7,079 bases of DNA from DASTRU01 sp035761045 (GTDB lineage Bacteria; Pseudomonadota; Gammaproteobacteria; Burkholderiales; Burkholderiaceae_E). The first letter of the stretch is position 1, and the number at the start of each line of letters is the position of its first letter. The DNA is taken from NCBI GenBank assembly GCA_035761045.1, contig DASTRU010000232.1, forward strand, positions 1-7,079, in the 5' to 3' direction. The translations under genes were made by a program, and so were the position numbers. The notes under the pieces are model-generated. The model was not told the origin of the DNA. It saw only the letters and a list, made by a program, of their open reading frames with translations, and searched no databases. Positions 1-5,112 of the stretch are shown one piece after another.

Positions 1-273
1 GGTCTGCCCAATTTGCAAGAGCTGCACAAATTGCTGATTGGCGAGAACGTGCCCGAAATGCTGAATTGCGATCTCAAGCTCGAACAGATTTCGCAATCAA
101 CGGTGAAGGAAGCGATGGCGTATTGCGAATCGGTGCGCGACTTCGTCTCGCGCGAGATCTTTCAACGCATCCTCGACGACACCGAGGAGCATATCGATTG
201 GATCGAGACGCAGCTCGAACTGATCGAGCGCATTGGTTTGCAAAACTACCAACAATCGCAACTCGACGCTTAA
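1..273 (+). CDS. bfr: Bacterioferritin, C-terminal 90 residues (5' end outside window)
   Basis: This is the C-terminal part of a bacterioferritin, the 24-subunit cytoplasmic haem-containing shell that oxidises Fe(II) and stores it as a mineral. The frame is open from base 1, so the true start lies upstream; the first in-frame TTG at 13 is not the start. The fragment begins at a GLPN motif matching about residue 67 of E. coli Bfr and ends in a GLQNY motif followed by a short tail, the usual C terminus of this roughly 158-residue family. By ungapped alignment to the remembered E. coli protein, ferroxidase ligands Glu94 (in DLKLEQ) and His130 (in EEHIDW) are present, but the position of Glu127 is Thr (DDTEEH). 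The haem-ligand Met52 and the N-terminal ligands are outside the window. No terminator follows, and the DUF456 gene starts 23 bases later, so co-transcription is possible. The family is secure; whether this subunit has ferroxidase activity is uncertain. Confidence 0.93.
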   Translation, partial: GLPNLQELHKLLIGENVPEMLNCDLKLEQISQSTVKEAMAYCESVRDFVSREIFQRILDDTEEHIDWIETQLELIERIGLQNYQQSQLDA

Positions 274-282
274 GCCTTCTTT

Positions 283-287
283 AGGAG
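283..287 (+). promoter_or_regulatory. Shine-Dalgarno AGGAG deciding the DUF456 start
   Basis: AGGAG lies 9 bases before the ATG at 297. This favours that ATG over the in-frame TTG at 288, which would directly abut the motif. Confidence 0.7.
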
Positions 288-296
288 TTGGGCGGG

Positions 297-779
297 ATGA
301 CAAACATCGCCTTATGGGTTCTCGCGGTCGCAGCGATCGTCATTGGCATCATCGGCACAGTGTTGCCCGCCTTGCCGGGCGTGGTACTGGTATTTGCCGG
401 CATTGCGCTGGGCGCATGGATCGACGGCTTTACGCGCGTGTCGAGCAATATGTTGATCGTGATTGGCGTGCTCGCGTTGGCGGCTTGGGCAACTGATTAC
501 ATCGCCGCCGCGATGGGCGCCAAGCGCGCGGGTGCGAGTCGTTCGGCCTTGGTCGGCGCCGCCTTGGGCACCGTCGCCGGCATATTCACGGGGTTTATCG
601 GCTTACTTTTCATGCCACTCGTCGGCGCGGCGGTGGGCGAATACTTGGCTCAACGGGATGTGATGCGGGCGGGCCGCGTAGGCATGGCCACGTGGATCGG
701 CATGATCATTGGAACCGCCGTGAAACTAGCGATCGTCTTCGTAATGGTGGGCTTATTTATCGTCGCGCTGCTGTTTTAA
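297..779 (+). CDS. DUF456 family small integral membrane protein
   Basis: A 160-residue, almost wholly hydrophobic protein that fits the DUF456 family, whose function is not established. Visible hallmarks are an early GTVLPALPG turn (about residues 20-28) between two membrane segments, a short basic cytoplasmic-type stretch with the family-typical GASRSA (79-84), and a glycine-rich segment ending in a P-x-x-G-A-x-x-G-E motif (107-115). Likely membrane spans are about 4-23, 26-44, 51-72, 84-112 (possibly a re-entrant pair) and 129-158. Glycines at 87, 91, 95 and 99 are spaced four apart, a glycine-zipper pattern that favours close helix packing or oligomerisation. There is no cleavable signal peptide; the first helix probably serves as a signal anchor. 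The start is the ATG at 297, supported by AGGAG at 283-287. The gene follows bfr by 23 bases and is convergent with phoH. A link to iron storage would be only inference from position. Confidence 0.88.
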   Translation: MTNIALWVLAVAAIVIGIIGTVLPALPGVVLVFAGIALGAWIDGFTRVSSNMLIVIGVLALAAWATDYIAAAMGAKRAGASRSALVGAALGTVAGIFTGFIGLLFMPLVGAAVGEYLAQRDVMRAGRVGMATWIGMIIGTAVKLAIVFVMVGLFIVALLF

Positions 780-791
780 GCAGCAAAGGAG

Positions 792-827
792 CGAGGCGGC
801 GATCTTCCGCCGCCTCGTCGGTTGTTT
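792..827 (+). terminator. Hairpin terminator between convergent DUF456 and PhoH genes
   Basis: A perfect 9-bp GC-rich stem (792-800 with 809-817, extendable by a G801-C808 pair) closes a short loop and is followed by TCGGTTGTTT. It starts 12 bases after the DUF456 stop, and its tail overlaps the PhoH stop codon on the opposite strand. The T tract is interrupted, so termination may be moderate. On the minus strand the stem is followed by CTCCTTTGC, a poor U tract, but the hairpin could still end PhoH transcripts. Confidence 0.6.
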
Positions 828-2508
828 ACAGCGCGTCGCTTGCGTAATCGGCCAAGCGGGACCGTTCGCCGCGAGCCAGCGTGACATGGCCCGCATGCGG
901 CCAACCCTTGAACCGATCCACCACATACGTAAGGCCGCTAGAGCCCTCGGTTAAGTAAGGCGTATCGATCTGCGCGATATTGCCCAAGCACACCACCTTC
1001 GTGCCCGGACCAGCGCGCGTGACCAAGGTCTTCATTTGCTTAGGCGTTAAGTTCTGCGCTTCGTCGATAATCAAGTACTTATTGACGAAGGTACGGCCGC
1101 GCATGAAGTTCATGCTCTTGATTTTGATTTTCGAGCGTAGCAATTCGGTAGTCGCCTGCTTGCCCCATTCGCCACCAAAATTGCTGCCGTAACCTGATTG
1201 TTGTTCGCCACCCAGCAACACTTCGAGGTTGTCGTCGAACGCGCCCATCCACGGCGCCATTTTTTCTTCCTCGGTGCCGGGCAGAAAGCCAATGTCTTCA
1301 CCCACCGGCACCGTCGCGCGCGTGACGATGATTTCGCTATACCGACGCGTGTCCAGCACCTGCGATAACCCAGCCGCCAATGCAAGCAACGTCTTGCCCG
1401 TGCCGGCTTGACCGAGCAGGGTCACGAAATCGCATTCGGGGTTCATCAACAAGTTGAACGCGAAGTTTTGTTCGCGATTGCGCGCGGCAATGCCCCACAC
1501 CGCATGCTTGTTATGCGTGTAATCGCGCAGCGTTTGAAGCACCGCATGCTTGCCGGTGACTTCCTTCACCTGCGCGTACAACGGCGCCTCGCCGTCCTTG
1601 CCTTCAAAGTAGACGAATTGATTAACCAAGAAGGTCGACACCAGCGGACCCGAGATGCGGTAATACGTATGGCCGCCTTGTTGCCAACTTTCAACGCCCT
1701 TGCCATGGCGTGCCCAAAAGTTGTCGGGCAACGCCATCCAACCCGAATACAGTAGGTCGGTGTCTTCTAGAACGTGGTCGTTGAAATAATCTTCCGCGGG
1801 CAAGCCTAATGCGCGCGCCTTGATGCGCATATTGATGTCCTTCGACACCAAGGCCACGACCCGATCGGGCCGCACTTCCTGCAAGGCCCGCACGACGCCG
1901 AGAATTTGATTGTCCGCCTTGCCCGTGGGCAACGCCGACGGCAACAAATTCGGCATCACTTGCGTTTGAAAATACAACCGGCCCGTCGCGTCTTGATTGC
2001 CAAGACTCGACAGCACCAAACCATCCTCGATCGCATGGTCGCGTCCGGCGGTCTCGATCAACGCATCCAAGGTTCGCGACACTTGCCGCGCGTTGCGCGA
2101 CACCTCGCTCATGCCTTTTTTGTGGTTGTCGAGCTCCTCGAGCGTCATGATCGGCAAATACACGTCGTGTTCTTCAAACCGGAAGAGCGACGTGGGGTCG
2201 TGCAACAACACATTGGTGTCGAGCACGAAGAGTTTGCGCACTTCGGTATCGGCCACCAGTCCGCGCGCGCCGCGTGCTTGACCGCGCGTGGCCTTGCGTT
2301 GCGTTGGCTCGGCGGTGGTGGGCGCGGCGCTCGTGGCGGCATCGCGTTCAAGCGTGGGAGGCGGCGAGAGTGCTTGTGCTTCGTCGCGCGTGGGCGTTAC
2401 GACTTCCAACCGGGGTTTTCGCGTGGTCGATGCGTCGGCGGCATCGGCGGGCGAGTCAAACGACGCGAGCAAGGTCGCGGGCTTAGTCGGCGCTTTGGGC
2501 AAAGGCAT
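826..2508 (-). CDS. PIN-PhoH fusion protein (PhoH family ATPase)
   Basis: A 560-residue cytoplasmic protein with the PIN-PhoH architecture (YlaK / mycobacterial PhoH2 type). Residues 1 to about 85 are Ala/Thr/Pro-rich, low-complexity and probably disordered. A PIN nuclease-like domain covers about 92-250, with the acidic set visible as D97 in VLDTN, E124/E125 in TLEEL, D199 in KADNQ and D224 in SKDIN. The PhoH P-loop ATPase covers about 340-560, with Walker A GQAGTGKT (366-373, catalytic K372), the TRATVPVGEDIGFLPG segment from about 396, Walker B LIIDEAQN (D482, E483) and a C-terminal LARGERS arginine motif. Characterised PIN-PhoH proteins couple ATP-dependent RNA unwinding to RNA cleavage; I infer a similar RNA role here. 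The name PhoH comes from phosphate starvation in E. coli, but no Pho box was recognised. The frame opens further, to 2616, but the ATG at 2508 is preferred: it has CAGGAG 10 bases upstream, and a longer start would read through the terminator at 2555-2593. Confidence 0.93.
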   Translation of the reverse strand: MPLPKAPTKPATLLASFDSPADAADASTTRKPRLEVVTPTRDEAQALSPPPTLERDAATSAAPTTAEPTQRKATRGQARGARGLVADTEVRKLFVLDTNVLLHDPTSLFRFEEHDVYLPIMTLEELDNHKKGMSEVSRNARQVSRTLDALIETAGRDHAIEDGLVLSSLGNQDATGRLYFQTQVMPNLLPSALPTGKADNQILGVVRALQEVRPDRVVALVSKDINMRIKARALGLPAEDYFNDHVLEDTDLLYSGWMALPDNFWARHGKGVESWQQGGHTYYRISGPLVSTFLVNQFVYFEGKDGEAPLYAQVKEVTGKHAVLQTLRDYTHNKHAVWGIAARNREQNFAFNLLMNPECDFVTLLGQAGTGKTLLALAAGLSQVLDTRRYSEIIVTRATVPVGEDIGFLPGTEEEKMAPWMGAFDDNLEVLLGGEQQSGYGSNFGGEWGKQATTELLRSKIKIKSMNFMRGRTFVNKYLIIDEAQNLTPKQMKTLVTRAGPGTKVVCLGNIAQIDTPYLTEGSSGLTYVVDRFKGWPHAGHVTLARGERSRLADYASDAL

Positions 2509-2518
2509 GCGGCGATGG

Positions 2519-2524
2519 CTCCTG
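2519..2524 (-). promoter_or_regulatory. Shine-Dalgarno CAGGAG for phoH
   Basis: On the minus strand this reads CAGGAG and lies 10 bases before the ATG at 2508. It is the main support for starting PhoH there rather than at the upstream in-frame start near 2616. Confidence 0.65.
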
Positions 2525-2554
2525 ACGGTGGGATGAATCGGATGAATGAACAAC

Positions 2555-2593
2555 AAAAAAGGCCGCTTGCGGCATGCCAGCCCACAAGCGGCC
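2555..2593 (-). terminator. Strong rho-independent terminator downstream of the peroxiredoxin gene
   Basis: Read on the minus strand, a 9-bp perfect GC-rich stem (2585-2593 with 2561-2569, extendable by two G-C pairs past one mismatch) is followed at once by TTTTTTGTTG. It lies 170 bases after the peroxiredoxin stop and ends 46 bases before the phoH start. It should end the Mth938-peroxiredoxin transcript. Because it is so close to phoH, it could also act as a leader attenuator for phoH. On the plus strand no T tract follows, so it appears to work in one direction. Confidence 0.85.
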
Positions 2594-2762
2594 CAGATGA
2601 GACGGACCAGTAGCAAATCGCGGTATCGCCAACGGCGCGGAGATGGCGCGTCGTTTTAACGGGCGAACGAGCAACGAATCGACGATGGACGGCTCCTCGA
2701 ATTCAGCGCCTTGCGTGCCACACCAACGTCACACAAAGGCGCTATCAGCGTTAGACGACGTT
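2594..2762 (-). other. Long 3' untranslated stretch after the peroxiredoxin gene, with a weak hairpin
   Basis: I see no gene in these 169 bases. On either strand, bases 2705-2712 and 2736-2743 form an 8-bp inverted repeat (AGCGCCTT / AAGGCGCT) with a 23-base loop and no following T tract. It could be a 3' mRNA stability element or a chance hairpin. No promoter with both boxes was recognised for phoH, so the phoH transcription start is unresolved. Confidence 0.35.
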
Positions 2763-3239
2763 CTAGCCGAGCGAACGCACGATGGCAAGGACCTGGTCCG
2801 CATGACCCGGCACCTTCACGCCGCGCAGTTCCTCGCGCACAACACCCGTGCGATCGATCACGAAAGTAGAACGCTCGATGCCCCGCACTTGCTTGCCGTA
2901 CATGTTCTTCATCTTGATGACGTCGAACATCGTGCATACGGTTTCGTCGGTGTCGGCGATGAGATGAAACGGAAACTCCATCTTGGCGCGGAAATTGTCG
3001 TGGGATTTCAAGCTATCGCGGCTGACGCCAACGATCTCCGCGCCCGCCGCTTGGAATTGCGCGTGCAAGTCGCGAAATTGTTGGCCTTGCGTCGTGCAGC
3101 CCGGCGTCGCGTCCTTTGGGTAGAAGTACAGCACCAGATGGCGCCCGCGAAAGTCCGACAAGTTAAACGGTGTGCCGCCCGTCATGGGTGCGGTGAAGTC
3201 GGGCACGGTTTTGCCAACCAAGCTAGCGTTGTCGCTCAT
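2763..3239 (-). CDS. bcp: Peroxiredoxin, Bcp/PrxQ type (thiol peroxidase)
   Basis: A 158-residue cytoplasmic peroxiredoxin of the Bcp/PrxQ (AhpC-TSA) family, which reduces hydrogen peroxide and organic hydroperoxides. The active-site loop YPKDATPGCTTQG places the peroxidatic cysteine at C48, with the conserved T45 and P46; the catalytic arginine is R123 in GIERSTFVID. The VPGHADQVL C terminus is typical and the length is normal. The resolving cysteine that E. coli-type Bcp carries five residues after the peroxidatic one is Gln53 here. The only other cysteine is C102 (ETVCTMFDV), so the enzyme is probably 1-Cys or uses C102 or an external thiol. The start at 3239 lies 9 bases after the stop of the Mth938-domain gene, with an AT-only leader (TTTTTATTT) and no Shine-Dalgarno, which suggests translation coupled to the upstream gene. 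The strong terminator at 2555-2593 ends the unit. Confidence 0.95.
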   Translation of the reverse strand: MSDNASLVGKTVPDFTAPMTGGTPFNLSDFRGRHLVLYFYPKDATPGCTTQGQQFRDLHAQFQAAGAEIVGVSRDSLKSHDNFRAKMEFPFHLIADTDETVCTMFDVIKMKNMYGKQVRGIERSTFVIDRTGVVREELRGVKVPGHADQVLAIVRSLG

Positions 3240-3248
3240 AAATAAAAA

Positions 3249-3635
3249 TTAGGAGTGGGAAGAAGGATCGAGAATTAGCGCCGCGGCCACCTTGCGGCCC
3301 TCGGCAACGAGAATGTTGTAAGTACGGCAAGCCGCCTGTGTATCCATGGCTTCCACGCCAATGCGTTTAGCGGCCAACGCCGCCGCCACGCGCCCATGCG
3401 GAAAGCGCTGTCGAGCGCCGGTGCCGAGAACGAGAATCTCGGGCGCATAGGCAAGCACGGCGGAAAAATCGGCGATCTCAAGGGAACGCTCGACCTCGAC
3501 CGGCCATGGCACCACGTCGCCTTCGGGAAACACGATGAGCGATTGCGTGTGGCGGACCTTGGTGATTTCGATGAATCCGTCACCGTAGGCGGTCACGGTA
3601 TTGAGTGGGCCGGCGGAGGCAAGATGCAGCTTCAT
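3249..3635 (-). CDS. Mth938 / DUF498 domain protein (NDUFAF3-like)
   Basis: A 128-residue protein that is essentially one Mth938-like (DUF498) domain. Visible family signatures are the VLGTG loop (about 69-73) followed by RFPHG, and the strongly conserved block G-V-E-A-M-D-T-x-A-A-C-R-T-Y-N-I-L (93-109) followed by AEGRKVAAALIL (111-122). The bacterial family has no settled function; the eukaryotic relative NDUFAF3 helps assemble respiratory complex I, and transferring that role to this protein would be speculative. It is the first gene of a two-gene minus-strand unit with bcp (9-base spacing). It is divergent from alaC across a 176-base region holding a candidate extended -10 element. The ATG at 3635 gives the expected N terminus (MKLHLAS), but no clear Shine-Dalgarno precedes it. 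Confidence 0.88.
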   Translation of the reverse strand: MKLHLASAGPLNTVTAYGDGFIEITKVRHTQSLIVFPEGDVVPWPVEVERSLEIADFSAVLAYAPEILVLGTGARQRFPHGRVAAALAAKRIGVEAMDTQAACRTYNILVAEGRKVAAALILDPSSHS

Positions 3636-3674
3636 GCAAACGTGGGAGGCGCAAATCGCGGGGAAGGGCGGTCG

Positions 3675-3683
3675 ATTATGTCA
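3675..3683 (-). promoter_or_regulatory. Candidate extended -10 promoter for the Mth938-bcp unit
   Basis: On the minus strand this reads TGACATAAT, an extended -10 (TG-N-CATAAT) with five of six matches to TATAAT. Transcription would start near 3668, giving a leader of about 33 bases before the ATG at 3635. The -35 region at 17-base spacing is poor, which is compatible with an extended -10 promoter. Confidence 0.45.
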
Positions 3684-3757
3684 CGCGGTCAACGAGGTTC
3701 ACGATCGTCGTTTAGGGATACACCGCGTCCGCCAGGCATGACGCGAGACGATTCGGC

Positions 3758-3763
3758 TATAGT
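3758..3763 (+). promoter_or_regulatory. Candidate -10 box for the alaC-hom-thrC unit
   Basis: TATAGT lies 48 bases before the alaC GTG start, a plausible distance for a promoter driving the plus-strand cluster. I see no convincing -35 box at the right spacing, so this is a weak call. Confidence 0.3.
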
Positions 3764-3801
3764 CGTCACCTTCCTTAACGTCACACGCTATTAGCGACGC
3801 T

Positions 3802-3805
3802 GGAG
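3802..3805 (+). promoter_or_regulatory. Shine-Dalgarno GGAG supporting the alaC GTG start
   Basis: GGAG lies 6 bases before the GTG at 3812. With a family-like N terminus beginning there, it supports a GTG start; the first in-frame ATG would cut off conserved residues. Confidence 0.6.
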
Positions 3806-3811
3806 CACACC

Positions 3812-5014
3812 GTGTCGATCGAGTTCTCGCGTATCAAGCGCCTGCCCCCTTACGTTTTCAACATCACGGCCGAGCTCAAGATGGCGGCCCGCCGGCGCGG
3901 CGAGGACATCATCGACATGAGCATGGGCAACCCAGACGGCGCGACGCCGCAGCACATCGTCGACAAACTCGTGGAAGCAAGTAAGCGGCCCGACACGCAT
4001 GGCTACTCCGTCAGCAAGGGCATTCCGCGCCTGCGCCGCGCGATCGCGACTTGGTACAAGACGCGGTTCGCCGTCGAGCTCGACCCGGACAGCGAAGCCA
4101 TCGTCACCATCGGCTCCAAAGAGGGCCTTGCGCACTTGATGCTCGCCACCGTCGATCGCGGCGACACCGTGCTCGTACCGAACCCGAGTTATCCGATTCA
4201 TATCTATGGCGCGATCATCGCGGGCGCCGACGTGCGTTCGGTCCGCATGACGCCCGGCGTGGATTTCTTTCAAGAACTCGAACGCGCGATTCGCGAAACG
4301 TTGCCCAAGCCCAAGATGATGATCATGGGCTTTCCGAGCAACCCCACCGCCAAATGCGTGGACCTTGAATTTTTCGAGCGCGTGGTGGCGTTGGCCAAGC
4401 AGTACGACATTCTCGTCGTGCACGACTTGGCGTATGCCGACATCACGTTCGATGGTTTCGTCGCGCCGTCGATCATGCAAGTGCCCGGCGCGCGCGATGT
4501 CGCGGTCGAGTTCTTCACGATGAGCAAGAGCTACAACATGGCCGGCTGGCGCGTGGGCTTCATGGTCGGCAACAAGGACATGGTCAGCGCGCTCGCGCGC
4601 ATGAAGAGCTATCACGATTACGGCACCTTCACGCCCATTCAAGTCGCGTCGATCGCCGCGCTCGAAGGTCCGCAAGACTGCGTGCGCGACATCACCGAGC
4701 AATACCGCCGCCGTCGCGACGTGCTCGTCAAAGGCTTGCACGAAGCGGGCTGGAACGTGGAAATGCCCAAGGCGTCGATGTACATCTGGGCGCAAATTCC
4801 GGAGCCGTATCGCGCGATGGGTTCGCTTGAATTCGCCAAGCGTGTGTTGGCCGAAGCGAAAGTGGCGGTGTCGCCCGGTATCGGTTTTGGCGAGTACGGC
4901 GACGACCATGTTCGCTTCGCGTTGATCGAAAACGAGCAACGCACGCGACAAGCCGTGCGCGGCATTAAAGACATGTTCCGCAAGGACGGCCTCATGCCCC
5001 GATCGGCCGCATGA
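3812..5014 (+). CDS. alaC: Glutamate-pyruvate aminotransferase (alanine transaminase) AlaC
   Basis: A 400-residue PLP-dependent fold-type I aminotransferase that closely resembles E. coli AlaC (YfdZ) from end to end, including the N-terminal RLPPYVFNITAELKMAARRR segment and SMGNPDGATP. AlaC transfers the amino group of glutamate to pyruvate, making alanine in the cytoplasm. Active-site residues visible are the PLP Schiff-base lysine K239 in SKSYNMAGWR, N177 in FPSNPTA, D205 and Y208 in HDLAYAD, R247 in GWR, and the substrate-carboxylate arginine R368 in HVRFAL. The length matches the family (about 400-412). The start is GTG with GGAG 6 bases upstream. It is the first gene of the plus-strand cluster. 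Its TGA stop overlaps the ATG of a 33-codon open frame leading to hom, so the two genes may be translationally linked. Older annotations often label this family simply as aspartate or class I aminotransferase; the alanine assignment rests on recalled similarity. Confidence 0.95.
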   Translation: MSIEFSRIKRLPPYVFNITAELKMAARRRGEDIIDMSMGNPDGATPQHIVDKLVEASKRPDTHGYSVSKGIPRLRRAIATWYKTRFAVELDPDSEAIVTIGSKEGLAHLMLATVDRGDTVLVPNPSYPIHIYGAIIAGADVRSVRMTPGVDFFQELERAIRETLPKPKMMIMGFPSNPTAKCVDLEFFERVVALAKQYDILVVHDLAYADITFDGFVAPSIMQVPGARDVAVEFFTMSKSYNMAGWRVGFMVGNKDMVSALARMKSYHDYGTFTPIQVASIAALEGPQDCVRDITEQYRRRRDVLVKGLHEAGWNVEMPKASMYIWAQIPEPYRAMGSLEFAKRVLAEAKVAVSPGIGFGEYGDDHVRFALIENEQRTRQAVRGIKDMFRKDGLMPRSAA

Positions 5015-5112
5015 GCGGCGTCGCGACTACCGCGCATTCACGCGTGAACTTCGCATTTCGAGGAGCGGCCGCTGGCCGCTTCGTTTGTATTTGGCAACCA
5101 TCATCAAAATGA
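5011..5112 (+). CDS. Possible 33-codon coupling ORF between alaC and hom
   Basis: An ATG at 5011 overlaps the alaC stop as ATGA (5011-5014). The frame stays open for 33 codons and ends at TGA 5110-5112, which overlaps the preferred hom start as ATGA (5109-5112). The peptide would run MSGVATTAHSRVNF... to ...IWQPSSK, with no recognised family. No Shine-Dalgarno precedes it, so translation would depend on reinitiation by ribosomes leaving alaC, and it would deliver ribosomes to hom, which also lacks a clear Shine-Dalgarno. It holds only two Thr and one Ile, so it does not look like a classical threonine attenuator leader. Nothing proves that it is expressed; the double overlap is the only evidence. 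Confidence 0.3.
   Translation: MSGVATTAHSRVNFAFRGAAAGRFVCIWQPSSK
5064..5092 (+). terminator. Hairpin with T-rich tail in the alaC-hom gap (weak terminator or attenuator)
   Basis: A perfect 7-bp stem (AGCGGCC 5064-5070 with GGCCGCT 5074-5080) around the triloop GCT is followed by TCGTTTGTATTT. The tract has eight T in twelve bases but is interrupted, so full termination is unlikely; partial termination or polarity before hom is plausible. It lies inside the 33-codon open frame, so translating ribosomes would melt it. Confidence 0.45.

Noticed and set aside
1906..2613. 235-codon plus-strand open frame opposite the PhoH N-terminal half
   Set aside because: Arg-rich antisense shadow of a well-supported gene; no recognisable motif.
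2509..2616. N-terminal extension of PhoH by 36 codons to an earlier in-frame start
   Set aside because: The extension would be translated across the strong minus-strand terminator (2555-2593) and has no family similarity, while the ATG at 2508 has a good Shine-Dalgarno.
2643..3245. 200-codon plus-strand open frame opposite the peroxiredoxin
   Set aside because: Antisense shadow of a complete peroxiredoxin with intact active site; no family similarity.
3791..4951. 386-codon open frame on the minus strand opposite alaC
   Set aside because: It is antisense to a near full-length, clearly recognised aminotransferase. Its His/Arg/Asp-rich composition is the usual reflection of GC-rich codon bias, with no domain or ribosome site.
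5085..5108. Earlier TTG starts for homoserine dehydrogenase
   Set aside because: They add a non-family octapeptide before the conserved Rossmann start and have no Shine-Dalgarno at proper spacing; the ATG at 5109 is better.
5011..5112. Classical threonine/isoleucine attenuator leader peptide before hom
   Set aside because: The frame has only two Thr and one Ile codon, and the hairpin lies inside the frame rather than after it, so the ThrL-type mechanism does not fit.
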